Positions 24,250-37,682 of a DNA stretch of 64,000 bases are shown here, piece by piece (position 1 is the stretch's first letter; every line of letters starts with the position of its first letter). The position numbers and the translations under genes are program-made. The notes under the pieces are model-generated. The model did not search any database, had not been told where the DNA came from, and saw only the letters and a program-made list of their open reading frames with translations. The stretch is from assembly GCA_032158295.1 (NCBI GenBank), contig CM063248.1, positions 13,220,657-13,284,656 on the forward strand, written 5' to 3'. The stretch is from Pycnopodia helianthoides. Taxonomy: Eukaryota > Echinodermata > Asteroidea > Forcipulatida > Asteriidae.

Positions 24250-27200
24250 GAAAATAACCTAACTCATGGGGATGGGTAGTCTTAAGTTCTAGACATTACT
24301 CAGTTTATATTTCATGTTATTAAAAGGACAGTCATCTCCAAGTATCGTTGACCGAAAAGACGACGCATTTCAAATCAATGTTTTTCTTCCATCAATCGAT
24401 TGTTCTGCAGCGGTCGTTTTGAAGTTGGGAACGTACTGCATAACCTGTTCTTTGTCAGGCTGCCAAGGTTGGCTCATGGCTCAAGTATGGCTAGGAGTGT
24501 AATCTCTGATATTGCCCTGTTGTATACCATCATCATCATCATGATAGTTTATTTGGTCTAATAGGGGGGGGGGGGCGCAAACTTCGGAGTAATCAAATCG
24601 CAAAACCAATCTATACGTGCATTTCAAAGCTGATAACTGGTTTGTTTAAAAAGTATCATTACAATTGTTCTGCAGAAACTGCACGTATGATTTTGTTTGA
24701 AACCACCCCGGCCATGTTTAAGAAATAAAACAGACATGCAGCTGTGTTTTTGCAGAAAAAGAGGAAACTGCTGAACACACAACACTTTATAGTACAGTGT
24801 GTTTCACTGAGTGTTCTATGGAATTAAAATGAAAGGCAAAGTGAGGAGATGAGAAGCTGCTTGTCTGAGATAAACAAAAGAAACCTATACGCATGCGCAC
24901 ATTAACATAGGCCTACTAAAAATGATTGTACTTTTCTGAAGCCATGATGATCAATGCGTCTAAACTTTTCGAAATTCCACATGCGGCAGGCCTACAAAAT
25001 AATATCCATTCATCATGTTTTCTGTTCACACTTATTATCAACTGGGTTGGAGTACAGCAGCAGTCACTTGTCCATTACAAATGGAAATGTGGACAATATT
25101 GGCCTCCACGTCTACAGTTCTTTGTAACGTTATATTCCGACATTATCATGCTACAAGCCAGAATGTTGCTTACGTCACGTTAGCGAACATCTGAAATCTC
25201 CTTCAGTTAATCTTAAAAAGGATAAGATTTAGTCTGATTAGTTTCAATGCAATTGTTATGTTTACATGTATATATCAATCAGTGCAAATCGTTCATTTCA
25301 TTCTGAAGACCCTCCAAATCAGACAGGACGTGCCAAACCCCCTGATATCAAGAATACTTTTTTCTCATTTTACTAAAACGTGAACACCTCCAATTTTCAA
25401 TTAGATATATTTTTCCTTAATGGTTTAGGCACGTGTTTGTTGAATACCTTTTATTTTAAGTTCATTCTTTCCCCAAACCAATGATGAAATATCTCGGCCT
25501 GTGAAATCGAGCTGTACTGTAAGGAGGTTAGGAACGAGGCCAATGATTTTGTCAATGTCATTGTTTATGATTGATGATATTCTTGCAAGAAGTTGTCACA
25601 AGGGAAACTTAATGATATAATGTGCATCAAAGTAGAACAGAGCTTAAGAGGGTTCATGATACTTATAAAGGTCACTGTCATTAAAACAATAGGTACTCTG
25701 TTATATTATGGTAAGCTGGTAAGCTCACTAGCCCTACAGTCATCAATACTTGTCATCAATGTGAATGGAGCAGGTAAAGGAATGCCTATGTCTAACCAAC
25801 AACGCCCAAGGGCTGTGAGCACGTTCTTATTCACACTCAATGTTCTCAATCTCCCAGATCTTTTTCAGATTACTGTATTTGAGGTTGTCAAGACCTTGGT
25901 TGTAATTTGACGTAGGCCTAAAGGCCTTTTGGTTTAAACCCTTTGGAATCAAATGGTTTGGGAAGAAGCCTACAGGGTAAAAAAAAGTGGTCCCATGGAG
26001 TTGAAGACAATCCTGACTAGGGTTGGGTCTCCCACATGGCCCATGATAATCGATCTGTATGCCGTGCGTTGATGGACATTTTTAAAGTAAGCACTGAATT
26101 TAGAATTGGTTTTGTGAAGAATCCATGAGTCATGAACCCTGAAAAAAAATCCCACAAAAAGGTAACATTTGGGGAATATTTTGTAATGAAAGCCAATTCA
26201 GACGCATTTAATCGTTGTGCGCCTTGTAAGTACAAAAAGACCTAGCTGTGATCTCCCGATTGATAGCGTTTTGAATGATATTTTGGTGCTAGCTATCCTC
26301 GTACACCTTACATGGAGGTATCTTGAATAGTTAACAACTACTAGTAATACTGCAAATAAAATCATCTTCTTAAACACTGCTGATCATAAGAAATATAATA
26401 TATTAAAATGTGCATCAATACTGACTGTGAAAGTTACCTTTCGCTTAACATTTCGGGTCTAATGGTAAAAATTGACAAATCCCAACAACACTTGGGAAAA
26501 GGTGTCGAGTCCTGTGTGTTGATTAATTGTTTACTTGGTTCTTTCGTTTGTTGATAATTTGCTTGTTACTTCGGTAACATTATCGAACTCATCCAAAATA
26601 ATTTATGCACTGATTATTGCTTTAAATTATTCCCTTTTTGACATCGGTAAACCATAATACAAGATAACTTTTAGATGGATGGCAGATCCACATGATAAAC
26701 AGGGATTTTCTCTATGGTAGGAGGGAGGGGTTGGTGCTACATTGTACCTTAATATTGGATGTCATTTTCAAAGTCCAGCTCCATAGGGTTATTCCAATTC
26801 CAGTTTATGACTTGGGGTCAGAGGAAATAGTTGAATACTTTGACCAACTGTGGGAGTACCTGTGTTAACATTTATTTCATATGCATTTGACCTGACCAAG
26901 TGAATTTACCTTCAAGTTTAGAACATATTTTCTAAAAAACTTAAAATGGATAATACATAATGTCCCTTGGTATGGCCATAGAGCAAAGTGCTTGCTCTAT
27001 GGTATGACATGGGACAAAACGGCCACCTAATAAGATATTCTTGGAACTTGTCTGGTTAAAGGTTAAATAAACTAATGTGCCTTATTCCCACTTAGACAGG
27101 CATACACCCCTCAGTGATTAGCAAGTTGAACCTCTTATGATGTAAGTGATACTGAAATTGAATATCAGACATCTCACTGTGTGGTCAATGCGGTTACATT

Positions 27201-27755
27201 CCTTCACAAAGCTCTAGAATTTGTTCGCATGGACATCACATTCATTAACGATTCAAGTCAAACAAATTTTAATAACATTTATGTTTTAATTATTAATCTG
27301 AAAGTTCACTGTTATAAATTTAATACCACCAACCCTCCAGAGAAATATTTCCATCCGAAACACTGTCTAAATGTTAGATATAAAGTGCATTTGAAATCAT
27401 TAATGCTTGTTTTGCATTATTGCTTGTTTTGCTGCAATTGAAACAAGCCCATATAAATGTGCAAAAAATCCCTAACAAAACAAACCCACCACACATGACC
27501 TCTGAATTAGATGACATGTTAACAAAGTGGTTGCATGGTGTGTGTTTTTTTAACTAGAGGATGGGGATATTTTTTTCAAAAACCTCTTCCCAAAAACCAT
27601 TGATGAAGTTTCTCTTAAAAAGGGACATATTGTGTTTGATGGCAGAGTAGATAATTTTATATTTCTTTATTATAGTTACTTGTAGTGTAATATATTTTAC
27701 AGACTTGACTGAAGCAAAATGTAACAAATTTCTAAAGGTAAAGATCTCAAACAGT
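24250..27755. other. Intergenic, nothing recognised
   Basis: A (CAT)n microsatellite near 24529 and a G-run near 24564 are simple sequence. The plus-strand frame at 25593-25910 (105 codons) has no recognised domain. Any first exon or promoter of the downstream protocadherin would lie in this direction, but I cannot place it. Confidence 0.35.
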
Positions 27756-27756
27756 T

Positions 27757-27935
27757 TTGCTAAAAAAATACTGAATGAATGATTGATTGCAGACTTGCTA
27801 AAAAATACTGAATGAATGATTGATTGCAGACTTGCTAAAAAATAACTGAATGAATGATTGATTGCAGACTTGCTAAAAAATACTGAATGAATGATTGATT
27901 GCAGACTTGCTAAAAAATAACTGAATGAATGATTG
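27757..27935. repeat. 37-bp tandem repeat, about 4.5 units
   Basis: Units of 'gcagacttgctaaaaaatac' followed by 'tgaatgaatgattgatt' repeat with spacing 37, 38 and 37 bases. Two units carry one extra A in the A-run. The array sits about 350 bp upstream of the protocadherin start codon. Confidence 0.85.
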
Positions 27936-28237
27936 AATCAAAGTGCACAAGCTGAACTGTGCTTTTGGTTAAAAACATTACACTCCTTGTTAGGACTTCC
28001 ACTGCACAATCTTTCAAAAACAAAGTTTGATCATGGTTTGATCCATGAATACATGAGCAGGAACTAAATATTTCCAAAACCAACTAGAAAACTCTGCCAT
28101 ACCTTTATACTCCACAGATACACAATTTATATTCTTCCTTTGACCTTGGCCCAATTTCACAGTGCTGCTTATAACAAAATTCTGTGTTTTTTCATTTTCT
28201 CAATCATTTTTCATTTTCTTTTTTTACTGTGCATTAG

Positions 28238-28296
28238 GTTGTATACACAAGCAAGCAACCAAGGAAAAAGAGTTCGCCGTTCAAATCCTCAGTTGA
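28238..28296 (+). promoter_or_regulatory. Probable 5'UTR part of the protocadherin main exon
   Basis: A long pyrimidine tract (about 28190-28230) followed by GCATTAG at 28231-28237 looks like a strong splice acceptor. If used, the large exon begins at 28238 with 59 nt of leader before the ATG. An upstream non-coding exon is then implied; I could not find it. Confidence 0.45.
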
Positions 28297-31143
28297 ATGA
28301 GACCATCCTTCAAAATGAAATTCCCAACAATAACGCTGTATTTGTTCTTGGGATGTAGTCTGGTACTTGTTAGAACCCAAGAGATAACCTACAATGTACC
28401 TGAGGAGGAGGTTGGATATCATGTAGGCAACTTGGTGGATGATCTTACCTTGCAAACTGACTCTGCTACCCGATTCCAGTTTCTAACTTCTACATCAGCA
28501 AATCTGACCTTTTTTGAACTAAACAGTGTTACTGGTGATATCACAACAATACAGAAAATTGATAGGGAAATGATTTGCCCAATACAAAGTGAAACATGTC
28601 AATATGAGTTAGAGGTACTGGTCTTGCCTCAGTCTTCCTATCGATTTATCCGTATTCATGTAATTATTGAAGATATCAATGACAATACGCCAACCTTTAG
28701 TCAATCCACTCTTCCTCTTGAAGTACCAGAGACAGTAGCAGTTGGTACTAAGATCCCCCTTGAGAATGCTGAAGATCCAGATGTGGGGGTCAATTCTGTT
28801 CAACAGTATGAACTTCTTAATGACAACAGTGGAAAGTTTGCAGTCTTTCTTCATCGTTATGCTGATAATTCTGTATTGCTGCAACTTGAAGTAACTGGTG
28901 AATTGGATCGAGAGAGTCGCAGTACATATCTATTGACTCTTCTGGCCCATGATGGAGGAAATCCTCGCCGCACAGGTTATGTTACCTTAAATGTAACAGT
29001 ACTAGATTCAAATGATAATACTCCACAGTTCCAACGGTCCAATTATGCAGTCAGTATTGAAGAGAATATAGCTATAGGTACTGAGATACTGAAAGTAGAA
29101 GCCATGGATCCTGACTGGGGTACCAATGGACAGATTCAATACTCATTCAGTAGTAGTGTTACACAAGCTGCAAGACAAGTACTGGAAATTGATGTTAACT
29201 CAGGAAGTATAAGTGTCAAAGGAATACTTGATCATGAGCAGCAAGCAAGCTACCAGCTACTCATTCAAGCAACAAATAGAGTTACTAACCCAGTGCCTGA
29301 TTTTGCTACAGTGACTATAGATATCATTGACATGAATGATAATGCCCCCTCATTGACTGTTAATGCACTAGAGGGTGGTACTAATGAACAGGTATATGTG
29401 TTAGAGAACACTTCAATTGGCACTTTAATTGCATTCATCAAAGCATCAGATCCAGATAGTGGCAGAAGTGGAGATGTACGCATATCATTGTCTAATACTC
29501 ACTCTGACTTTGGGCTTCAAGAAGTCAGTGAAGGGCAATACTTTATTGCCTCTTTGAGAGCATTGGACAGAGAAACACTGCAGGTATATAACATTACAGT
29601 TGAAGCAGAAGATCATGGGTCTCCAGCAAGGAGCACTGTTCAATATATACTCATCAATGTGGAGGACATCAACGATAATGCTCCCTACTTTTCTTCCCCA
29701 ATCTACTACACCAATATCCAAGAAAACAATATTCCTCCTACACCTGTTATTACTCTTACAGCTACAGACCCTGACGAAGGGACAAATAGTGATATTATTT
29801 ATCATCTATGGATGGAAGGAAACAAATTTGCTGTTGACCCTTCCACAGGTGTTGTTACTGCTAACAATGTCTTGGATCGAGAGGTTCAGTCTTCCCTGAA
29901 TATGCGCATTAGTGCATGTGACAAAGGCCAACCCATCTTGTGCAGAAATGCTACAGTGGTCATTGATATTGAAGATCAGAATGACAACCGACCACAAATT
30001 CAGCAGTCCAGCTACCAATTCACAGTAACTGAAAATGAGTTGGTCAACTCTGTGGTTGGTTATATCAAAGCCACAGACCCTGATTATGGTGGTAATTCAC
30101 GGCTTGCATATGAAATCCAAGAAGCAGATGCAAATGGTGCAACTGAGTTTTTTCGTATCGTAGAACAAACAGGAAAGCTACTGACTACCAGGAATATTGA
30201 TCGGGAAGAACATGATTTATTTGAATTTACAGTGACTGTATATGATCATGGTATCCTACCACAAGCTTCTCAGGTACATGTCAGCATCATTGTACATGAT
30301 GAAAATGATAATGCTCCTCATGTTGTCTACCCCAATGCAGTTGATGATACTTTCTTCATACCTAATACAGCTGTGCCAGGATTCCTAGTTGTATCTGTTG
30401 ATGTTTCTGACCCAGACCAAGGAGTAAACTCACAGCTATCATACAGCATGGGTAGTGGAAACAGAGATGGCGTATTTGGAGTAAATAGCGCTGGTCAACT
30501 GATAACAGCTCAAACAATACAGACCAAATGGCAAGGAGTACATGAATTGACTGTTCAGATCTCAGATGGTGGTCAAGTACCCCAGATCACAACATTAGCC
30601 ATAATTGTGGTTATTACAGATTTAGATTTCAACATGTCACTACCAGCAAATGTGTTCTTTAAGAAATTTAATCTTACAGCAGCTGACTTTGGTCTGATTG
30701 ATGACAAGGTGCCACATAGTGACAATAATCCAATTACAACTTGGCCTGTTATAACTGCTATTGTTCTTGGTTCCACAGTTCTTCTGCTCCTTCTTCTTAT
30801 TATTCTGATTCATTTCAAATGCCGAACCAGACCCACATCAAAGCAGACACATAAGGAACCCTCTAATTTGTCCAATAGTGACACTGTAACAAGTGTGGAA
30901 TACTTCACTGAAAGTCATGCTATGTCTCAACAAAGAAAGCTATCAACAGACTCCTCCCAGGTCTCAATAACTACATCATTAAGCTCAATCCCATCCAAGA
31001 ATATTATGAAATGGCGAGCACAAGCAGCACAGAATGGTTCTATGGATTCAAGACTTGGAAACCTTCAGATGACAACATTTGGTAGTAACTCTGATGTTAG
31101 GTCGGATATATCAGCTAGACAAACACCAGATAATGATGCAGAG
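28297..31143 (+). CDS. Protocadherin coding exon 1 (ectodomain, membrane helix, proximal tail)
   Basis: 949 codons. The first ATG (28297) gives MRPSFK before a second ATG (28315) followed by the hydrophobic FPTITLYLFLGCSLVLV; either could start the signal peptide. The single giant exon carrying the whole ectodomain is the usual protocadherin layout. The exon ends in phase 0 at GAG, with donor GTAATT at 31144. The frame stays open past the donor to 31404, so intron retention would give a 1035-residue form. Confidence 0.93.
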
Positions 31144-33260
31144 GTAATTTCCACAACAATAACAAAATGGTGCTTGGCATTGGATACACCTCAAGAAAAT
31201 GATTTGACATTTGCTCAATCTTCATTCACTTTTCACACATTTTTGTTAGATTTAGTTGCACATTTCCAAAAAAGTGGCATCCCATCAAAAAATGGGGGAA
31301 TTCTTTTGAATTTAAAAAGTTGGCTACATTACAACTATTTAAAAAACACTAAAATGAGGTCAAGAATAATTATTTTAAATATTTATTTTCACAAATTTAT
31401 TTAAAATAACTTTAAATCTTTTGATATTAGAGAGACATTTTCAAAATCACATATAACTACAATACTTGAAGTTATTGTTAACTTGAAAAAAATGGGAAGC
31501 ATTCTATATTTGTCAATTTAAATTTTCAAATTTTTGTGTAATTTGTTTCTTTGTATGTTTTTTCTGTATTTTAGGTGCAGAAACTCTTGCATGTAACTCC
31601 ACTTCATGGTGAGACTGATGCTGTTAGTGATAACTCTAATAGGAGTAGCTATGACAGTGGTCAAGGTGATCATGACTATCATGATTCTAACCATGATCAT
31701 TACACTCCTTCAGACCGTGTCCGATCTGCATCCTGCCCAAGACTTTCCAATTCATCTCAACTAGGTAATACATGTACACTCATACTGAGGATGATCACTG
31801 AATGCAGTAGAAAACCTGTCTTCAAAAAATATTGTTTTCGTTTTAGAGAACATTTTAATCTGAGACTTACACACGTGTATTAAACGAAAGGACAAAAACT
31901 TTCACTTTCAGAATTACTTGTAGCAATCAATAGTTCACAGTAAGGGAGGCTGTGTCTTGGTGAAAACATATATTTCTCATTTTCTCATAGCTGAAATTCA
32001 TGTAACTTTTATACAGAACTGTGTTTAAGAAGTGACATCAGGGCTCAAAATTTACACTGGACCACAGGCCCGGGGCCAGTGATTTTAGCGATGAGCCAGT
32101 AAACTAATGGACAAGTTCGACGGTCTTGTGATTTTGTTCAAATGTTGACTTTTAGTCCGAAAAATATTTGTCACATCTGTTAAATATTGAAGAATTCTTA
32201 ACCATGATACAAGCAAGATAAAACTTCTCTTACATGTAGTTCAAATGTTATACTGTGAAACAGTAGGTCTTTTTTTCTCATTTCAATTCTGGTCTTTTAA
32301 AAATAAGTCTGGTCTAGAAAAAAACTTGAGCTACAAGCCCTTTGGTCTTAAGGATTTCCCCACTAAATTCAAGCCCTGGACACCATCTTGCTATCTAAGC
32401 TATCAGGTTGGATGTTGTGAGGTCATCCATATGCAAATGCAAACCTGACATAAATGTCCAGCAGGTCACTTGAATTTTAGAAAAACAATAACAATACTTC
32501 ATACTTTTCTTTTCACAAATCATATTTCCATTTTGTTTCAGGAGGTCCTTATTATAGAGACCACTACATGGCAAGTCCAAACTGTACCCCTGAATGTGCA
32601 ACATTGGGCCACTCTGACCAATGCTGGGATCATACATCAACACCGTGTAGACCACGTTCAGCTTCAGCTGGTATCTATTCACAACAACCCATACATAAAC
32701 CAATCAGCATGTATGCCAACAGATCTATGGGACACCATGGAAAGCCTCATGTTATAAACAATGACAGAACATCCTATGAGGACTATGACAATGCCGCTCC
32801 CCACTGTAATACCTTCCCAAGAAACGCTGGTACCAATGCTTCACAGGTAACCAACACTCATCAAAATGGCTTCAATACAGGACCATCAGCTAAACAACGA
32901 TCCAATAATTCACATTGCAATGCTGCAACATCAGACCATAGTAATAATGGCAAACATTATAGAAACAATGCTACACCATTGATTCTATCACCAATTACAG
33001 AGGATCCTATGGAGTTAACAGATAGTAAGAACTCCATTGCAACAAACAATGTCACTGAAGAGTTTGATTATCACCATGGAAACACTGACCAGGTTTACCC
33101 AATCAGCACTTTGATACGTCATAAAGATGGTTCAGTGTATGCTAAATATGGCAATTATGGCCAGCCTGACTCCTACTCATCAACAGGACATGATGCTACA
33201 GAAGTTGACTATGGATATCGAAGTGATGTTACAGGTGATATGACTCCTGAATACTATTGA
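28297..33260 (+). CDS. Delta-type protocadherin (three coding exons), whole gene
   Basis: Joining 28297-31143, 31575-31764 and 32542-33260 gives 1251 residues in one frame with GT-AG introns. It is a calcium-dependent cell-surface adhesion protein. Order: signal peptide (about 1-26), seven cadherin repeats, membrane helix (about 816-841), cytoplasmic tail of about 410 residues. The DxNDN-type Ca2+ linkers end repeats 1 to 6 near residues 126, 236, 345, 457, 560 and 668; repeat 7 ends with the degenerate TDLDFN. Repeat 1 has DREMIC...C (C94, C101), the cysteine loop usual in protocadherins. The tail contains CTPECATLGHSDQCW (1027-1041), close to a conserved motif of delta protocadherin tails. 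Seven repeats fit the delta-1 subgroup (PCDH1/7/9/11-like). I see no RRVTF phosphatase-binding motif. Orthology to a single vertebrate member cannot be decided here. Confidence 0.93.
31575..31764 (+). CDS. Protocadherin coding exon 2 (cytoplasmic)
   Basis: The acceptor TCTGTATTTTAG is followed by VQKLLHVTPLHGETDAVSDN and a Ser/Asp/His-rich stretch. It continues in phase 0 from exon 1 and ends in phase 1 before GTAATA. It encodes residues 950-1012. Tail segments like this, close to the membrane and split from the ectodomain exon, are typical of delta protocadherins. Confidence 0.88.
32542..33260 (+). CDS. Protocadherin coding exon 3 (distal tail with CM2-like motif)
   Basis: The acceptor CCATTTTGTTTCAG is followed by GGPYYRDHYMASPNCTPEC (first G shared with exon 2). 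It carries CTPEC.TLGHSDQCW, then a His/Asn/Ser-rich low-complexity tail ending GDMTPEYY and TGA (33258-33260). 239 residues. The tail is acidic at the end and has no PDZ ligand I would vouch for. Confidence 0.9.
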
Positions 33261-35415
33261 TCCCTGCTGTCATCTTTATCTTCATCTGCAAGTTGACAAT
33301 TACAGAGCTGCATCAACTCATACATGTCATGGCAATTTTTGACTATTTGTATAAATCATATGCTTCCATCAGTCCTAGAACACAAATTTGCATAAATACT
33401 ATGTTTGTCTGAAATAGAGCCGAGTTTGAGCTGTGCTTATTATCACATAGATAGCATGGTATTGGTGAGGCATCTGCCTAGATTCAATCTTACTCGTGTT
33501 GACGCCAAGCTTACGCTGCGCTAATAATGAGTAACGCAATCAATCCATACGGTACTCAATTTAAAAATCTATTAGCACACCCGAAGTGTAGCAGCTGCAA
33601 ACTGTCCCAAGTGTCCTATAGTTATCAATATAGGACTCCTTTATTAAAATTTGGAGTGTCGGAACAGTACACATGGCAAAATGAAATAAGACAATTGACG
33701 CATGTTCCACCAATCAAATGACAAGGATCTATAAGTGTGCAGAATATGTAGTATGAAATAGCTCACTTAACTGAATTTTTGTTACTGATGAAACTATAAT
33801 TTCAGGATGAAGTCTAATTATGTAGATGCCCATTGTGATTTTCAATTAAAATTCCCACCTTATCATAAATGAGTATGGTACTGAAAACAGCTGAAAGAAA
33901 GTGTTGTTTAAACAAATGTTCTTATCAGCTGACTGGAACACTTGTCCTGTAATTCAATAGTTTAGGCCAGCCGCGGTAAAAGTCCACTTGCGCAACATTT
34001 ATTGCGTAAGTTGAGCACCACTACACAAGAAATCTTGCACAAGTGGACTTACAAAGTTGCATAAAGTTTCGTGAAATGAGCTGTTGAATTAAGAAATAAA
34101 AGGGGTGTACAAATTTGCTTTTACTTAAACAATAGGACATTCAAATACTTTTACATGAAAAATAGTGAACAAATAGGATGTTTAAAGGAACATTACAGAA
34201 TTGGTTTTTGCTAACAAAACAGTTGCTGGCAGTGTAAGCACTTTGTAATCCACCATACACATAAACTGACAAACCTGTAGAAGTTTGAGATCGATCGGCC
34301 ATTTAGGTCACGAGAAAATAGTGAAAAAGCGATTACACATTTACATGAAATAATATAGATTCAAAAAATGAATAAAACGCTCACTGAGCGATAAACTCCA
34401 ATCGGAAATTTAGTTTGTTCATTTCTCATCAAATATGGCATTTCAGACAGAAATATTTCAAGGGATGTTTTAATATCATCATCATTAGACCGTGTAAGTT
34501 TTATGTAAATCTGTGATAAAAAGTATATTTTACAAGTTTTTTTTCTTACCAATTCTGTAATGTTCCTTTAAGTTTCAAGAAAGGTGTCAAAATGCATGGA
34601 CACATTGATAGCCTACATTACCTGTATATGAACTAGTAGTAGTAGGCTGAAAGATACAGCCTGCTCATAATTCTGGGTCAGAGTTTATATTTGAAATTGT
34701 GCATTTTTTGTTCAAGTACAAGTCTAGATATTTAAAGACATGGTACTTGTTCACCATGGGTAGCAATTGCATTTGATTTCATTAATACTTATGAAATACT
34801 CAGCTGAAGAAAAGTACATAATGCATGTAAATCTATGTAAATGTATGTACTTGTACAATTATCTATATTGATGTACATACATTTATGTTGTGTACTAGAG
34901 CATACATTCTCATGCAAGACAAAACAAAATAGTTCTAAACTTGTGTTCAACTATTTTGGGTACATGCCATCTTCATCATAATAATTTTTTTATCTACAAT
35001 CATTACCGAATCATGGTATCATGAAACACTTGCCAAAGGAAAATTTTAATACTGTACAGTTAATCAGCAAAAGTTGTTCATAAACTTAACTTTATATGAT
35101 ATTCATGTATTATACAATTTTTTAATTAGATTTTAGTAGTTTTCCATCAATGCCAAATGGTAATTCTGTAAAAGTTCAAGTTGTAAATGGTATTTGGGTT
35201 GGAAAAATCATGATACAATACAGTACTTTAGTAGATCAGAGACACATGGGACAAATCAGTCACTGTTAAACTCAATAGACAAGTACTAGGATGGCATGAT
35301 TGAATATCATTCAGACCTACAAGCTGTTTACTGGATGTTAAATCTTATGGTTTTATTTGCTAATAAATGTAACTTGTTAGTTGTAAATTGTATTTTTCAA
35401 TTAGTCAATAAACAG
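33261..35415 (+). other. Probable protocadherin 3'UTR with candidate poly(A) signals
   Basis: No coding sequence follows the stop. AATAAA hexamers occur at about 34094, 35362 and 35407 on the plus strand; the last two, with T-rich sequence after them, are the best guesses for a 3'UTR of about 2.1 kb. A MITE (34186-34567) would lie inside that UTR. The true end cannot be fixed from sequence alone. Confidence 0.4.
34186..34567. mobile_element. TTAA-flanked MITE, family A, copy 1
   Basis: The terminal inverted repeat AGGAACATTACAGAATTGG is exact at both ends, flanked by TTAA on each side (34182-34185 and 34568-34571). About 382 bp, non-coding. The inner words 'AACAGTTGCTGGCAGTGTAA' and 'GAAGTTTGAGATCGATC' recur in copies 2 and 3. 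Confidence 0.85.
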
Positions 35416-35867
35416 TACATTTGCATATCATGAACAGTATGTTTATGTATTCCATGTGTCATAGTGCATTGCCATGGTATGATAGTCTGTGCATGACAAA
35501 AACCTCATAGACCATGTTTTAATCAATGATTATGTCGAAGGTTACTTTTCTTCAACAATTTCAATATGCTACTTTGTATGCTTGAAAATCTTTGGAAAGA
35601 CTGAATGCAGGATATTTTAGCCCAAGTCAGTCTCTGAATTTAAAGGAATGGTTCATTAATGCTGACAACATAAATTCAAAACTACACAAGGATTTCAAAC
35701 CTCACTTAATGTATGGGTGTATTAATACCAACTACCCTATAGTTCACTTGAAGTGCCTATTGGGGACAATGAATACTTGAATATAATTGAGTCATGAGAA
35801 TCTCAAGGAATAACTCACAGAAAAGTTAAATTTCATTTTTGCATAGTGGCAGCCATTATACAACTAT

Positions 35868-36233
35868 TTTTTAATGAGATATCTCCCAACTCACAAGGCC
35901 GGACAGCCACTTCAAGGTAAGGGCTACACACTTAACTGATTTGGGCTGTAGACCAAAATCAACTGTCATCAGGGGCACGTCACCACCTACTCCTGGGGCT
36001 GAAACAGCGTTACCCCCTTCACAGTCCACAAGGATGTAGGCATGGGTATCATCCACTAGGAGACTGGCTGGTAGAGCAGAATGCACTACCTTCCCAATTT
36101 TTACAAAGCAATTATGGTTAAGTGCCTTGCTCAAGGGCACTAGTGTCTTGACCGGAATTCAAACCCACACTCTGGTGCTGACACCACCAGAGCTTGGGTC
36201 CGGTGAACTAGACCACTCGGCCACGACACGCCA
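35868..36233 (-). mobile_element. Deu-type SINE, minus strand, near full length
   Basis: On the minus strand the tRNA-like head (about 36130-36233) has the A-box 'GGCCGAGTGGTCTAGTTCAC' and B-box 'GGGTTTGAATTCC'. The Deu-like core follows ('GCCCTTGAGCAAGGCACTTA'), then a 3' body to about 35868. The two boxes are spaced as in a complete tRNA-like head, unlike the copy at 4760. The open frame across it is not a gene. Confidence 0.75.
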
Positions 36234-36242
36234 TCATATGGA

Positions 36243-36382
36243 TGCATATGAGTGCATTGTCACAAAGTATAATCACGAGGTGAAATCTGGACTATTCTAT
36301 TTCACGAGGAGAACCCAAGTGAAATGGAAAAGCCTGATTTCACGAGTGATTATATTCTGCGACAATGCACGAATGAAATGCA
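36243..36382. mobile_element. Foldback element next to the Deu-type SINE
   Basis: The left arm (about 36252-36287: AGTGCATTGTCACAAAG, then ATAATCACGAGGTGAAATC) pairs with the right arm (about 36336-36375: GATTTCACGAGTGATTATAT, GCGACAATGCAC) with a few mismatches. The loop is 'gaggagaacccaagtg'. It lies directly 5' of the SINE head. Non-coding. Confidence 0.65.
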
Positions 36383-36599
36383 TTCAATATCTGTTTTATA
36401 TAACACAAGCATAGATCCTTTTCATTTGAAATTTGTTTTCACAATAAACACAAAATTGACATGGAAACTCGTCCACCTCACACATCCAAAATTCTAAAAA
36501 GCCCTTCTAAACATCATGAATGACTCCATGTTGACACAAACCATGTCCACCATGACACGGCCTTGTTTGGTTGGGAGGAACACGGGAATGATTATTTTG

Positions 36600-37505
36600 G
36601 AGATGATGCTGTGAACTGTCGCTGTGAAGAGTCCCATTTAAGTTTTGGAGCATCACGCGTCATGGCAGTAAATACATGGCAAAATAAAGTATGGCACGCT
36701 ATATGTGTTCCATAAATCAATTGACAAGGATCTATGTGTGCAGATAACATATTATATTGGATTGTAATTTGTAAGGAAACATTACAAGTACAAAGAGAAG
36801 TGAAGCACAAACCTTCAGTGGGAAAACCATTACAGGTACAATGTACATGTAGTTTGTAATCAGAACAATTTATTTTACAGAATTTGTACAGCTTGATTTT
36901 AAATAAGCAGTTATGAACCACATCAACTGCATCAACGCTTATAGCATTAAATCTGATTAAGGTCAGACTAGACATGAGACATTATAGGTTATCACACAAG
37001 CACAACTGGAATACGAAAATATATAGCCCTTCTGCATATGGGCCACAGAAGTGCTATATTTTTTTGTAATCCACGAGCACACATGGGATGCTGAATTTAT
37101 GTTCTAGCAAACTTGACGCCATACATCAGTGTGTGGATTAAATCACAAATAATTTTACTTATCCCCAATTCAAATTTAATATCTATTAAAATCGTTGTGG
37201 TAACCACTGCTAAAATATATCAACCAGTGGAACAAGGACACCTACAAGTGTTAACCATTGTATTATATTGTATCTGAATGGTACTTACTTGTCCATTGGG
37301 CTTTGTTTTGTGTTCATCTTAATTATAGATAAGCACATCATAAAAAGTTTTCAGTCAGGACAGTTACTGTATCATTATGTCGCAATAATGCAAGAAAGTT
37401 GTAACTCTAAAAGGATCTTATTTTATCAAAGGTACACTTGGATACACAAAGGTACACTTTCTGCAAATACAAAAAAACCATAAACATCTTACAAGAAGGC
37501 TTTTA
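36600..37505. other. Intergenic, nothing recognised
   Basis: A minus-strand frame at 36592-36975 (127 codons, Cys-rich) has no splice context or known domain. No clear repeat ends were found. Confidence 0.35.
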
Positions 37506-37509
37506 CTTA

Positions 37510-37682
37510 GGGGTCGTTCACAATTAGTAACATTTTTACGAGCATACAAAGTATATGTTGGAGGGGAGGGGGTCTGCCACCAGTGTACGGTTCCTGAAAT
37601 TAAATGTTATTGTTCTGAAAAAGGGTCCTGAAAAAGTGTAGCTTCTATGCCCAGGAAAATGTTGATAATGGTGAACAGCCCC
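37510..37682. mobile_element. Small TIR element, GGGG...CCCC ends
   Basis: GGGGTCGTTCACAATTA at the left and its inverted near-match TAATGGTGAACAGCCCC at the right bound about 173 bp. No coding potential. A target duplication is unclear, so this is tentative. Confidence 0.45.

Noticed and set aside
28609..30776. Minus-strand frames inside the protocadherin exon
   Set aside because: Shadows of the coding strand.
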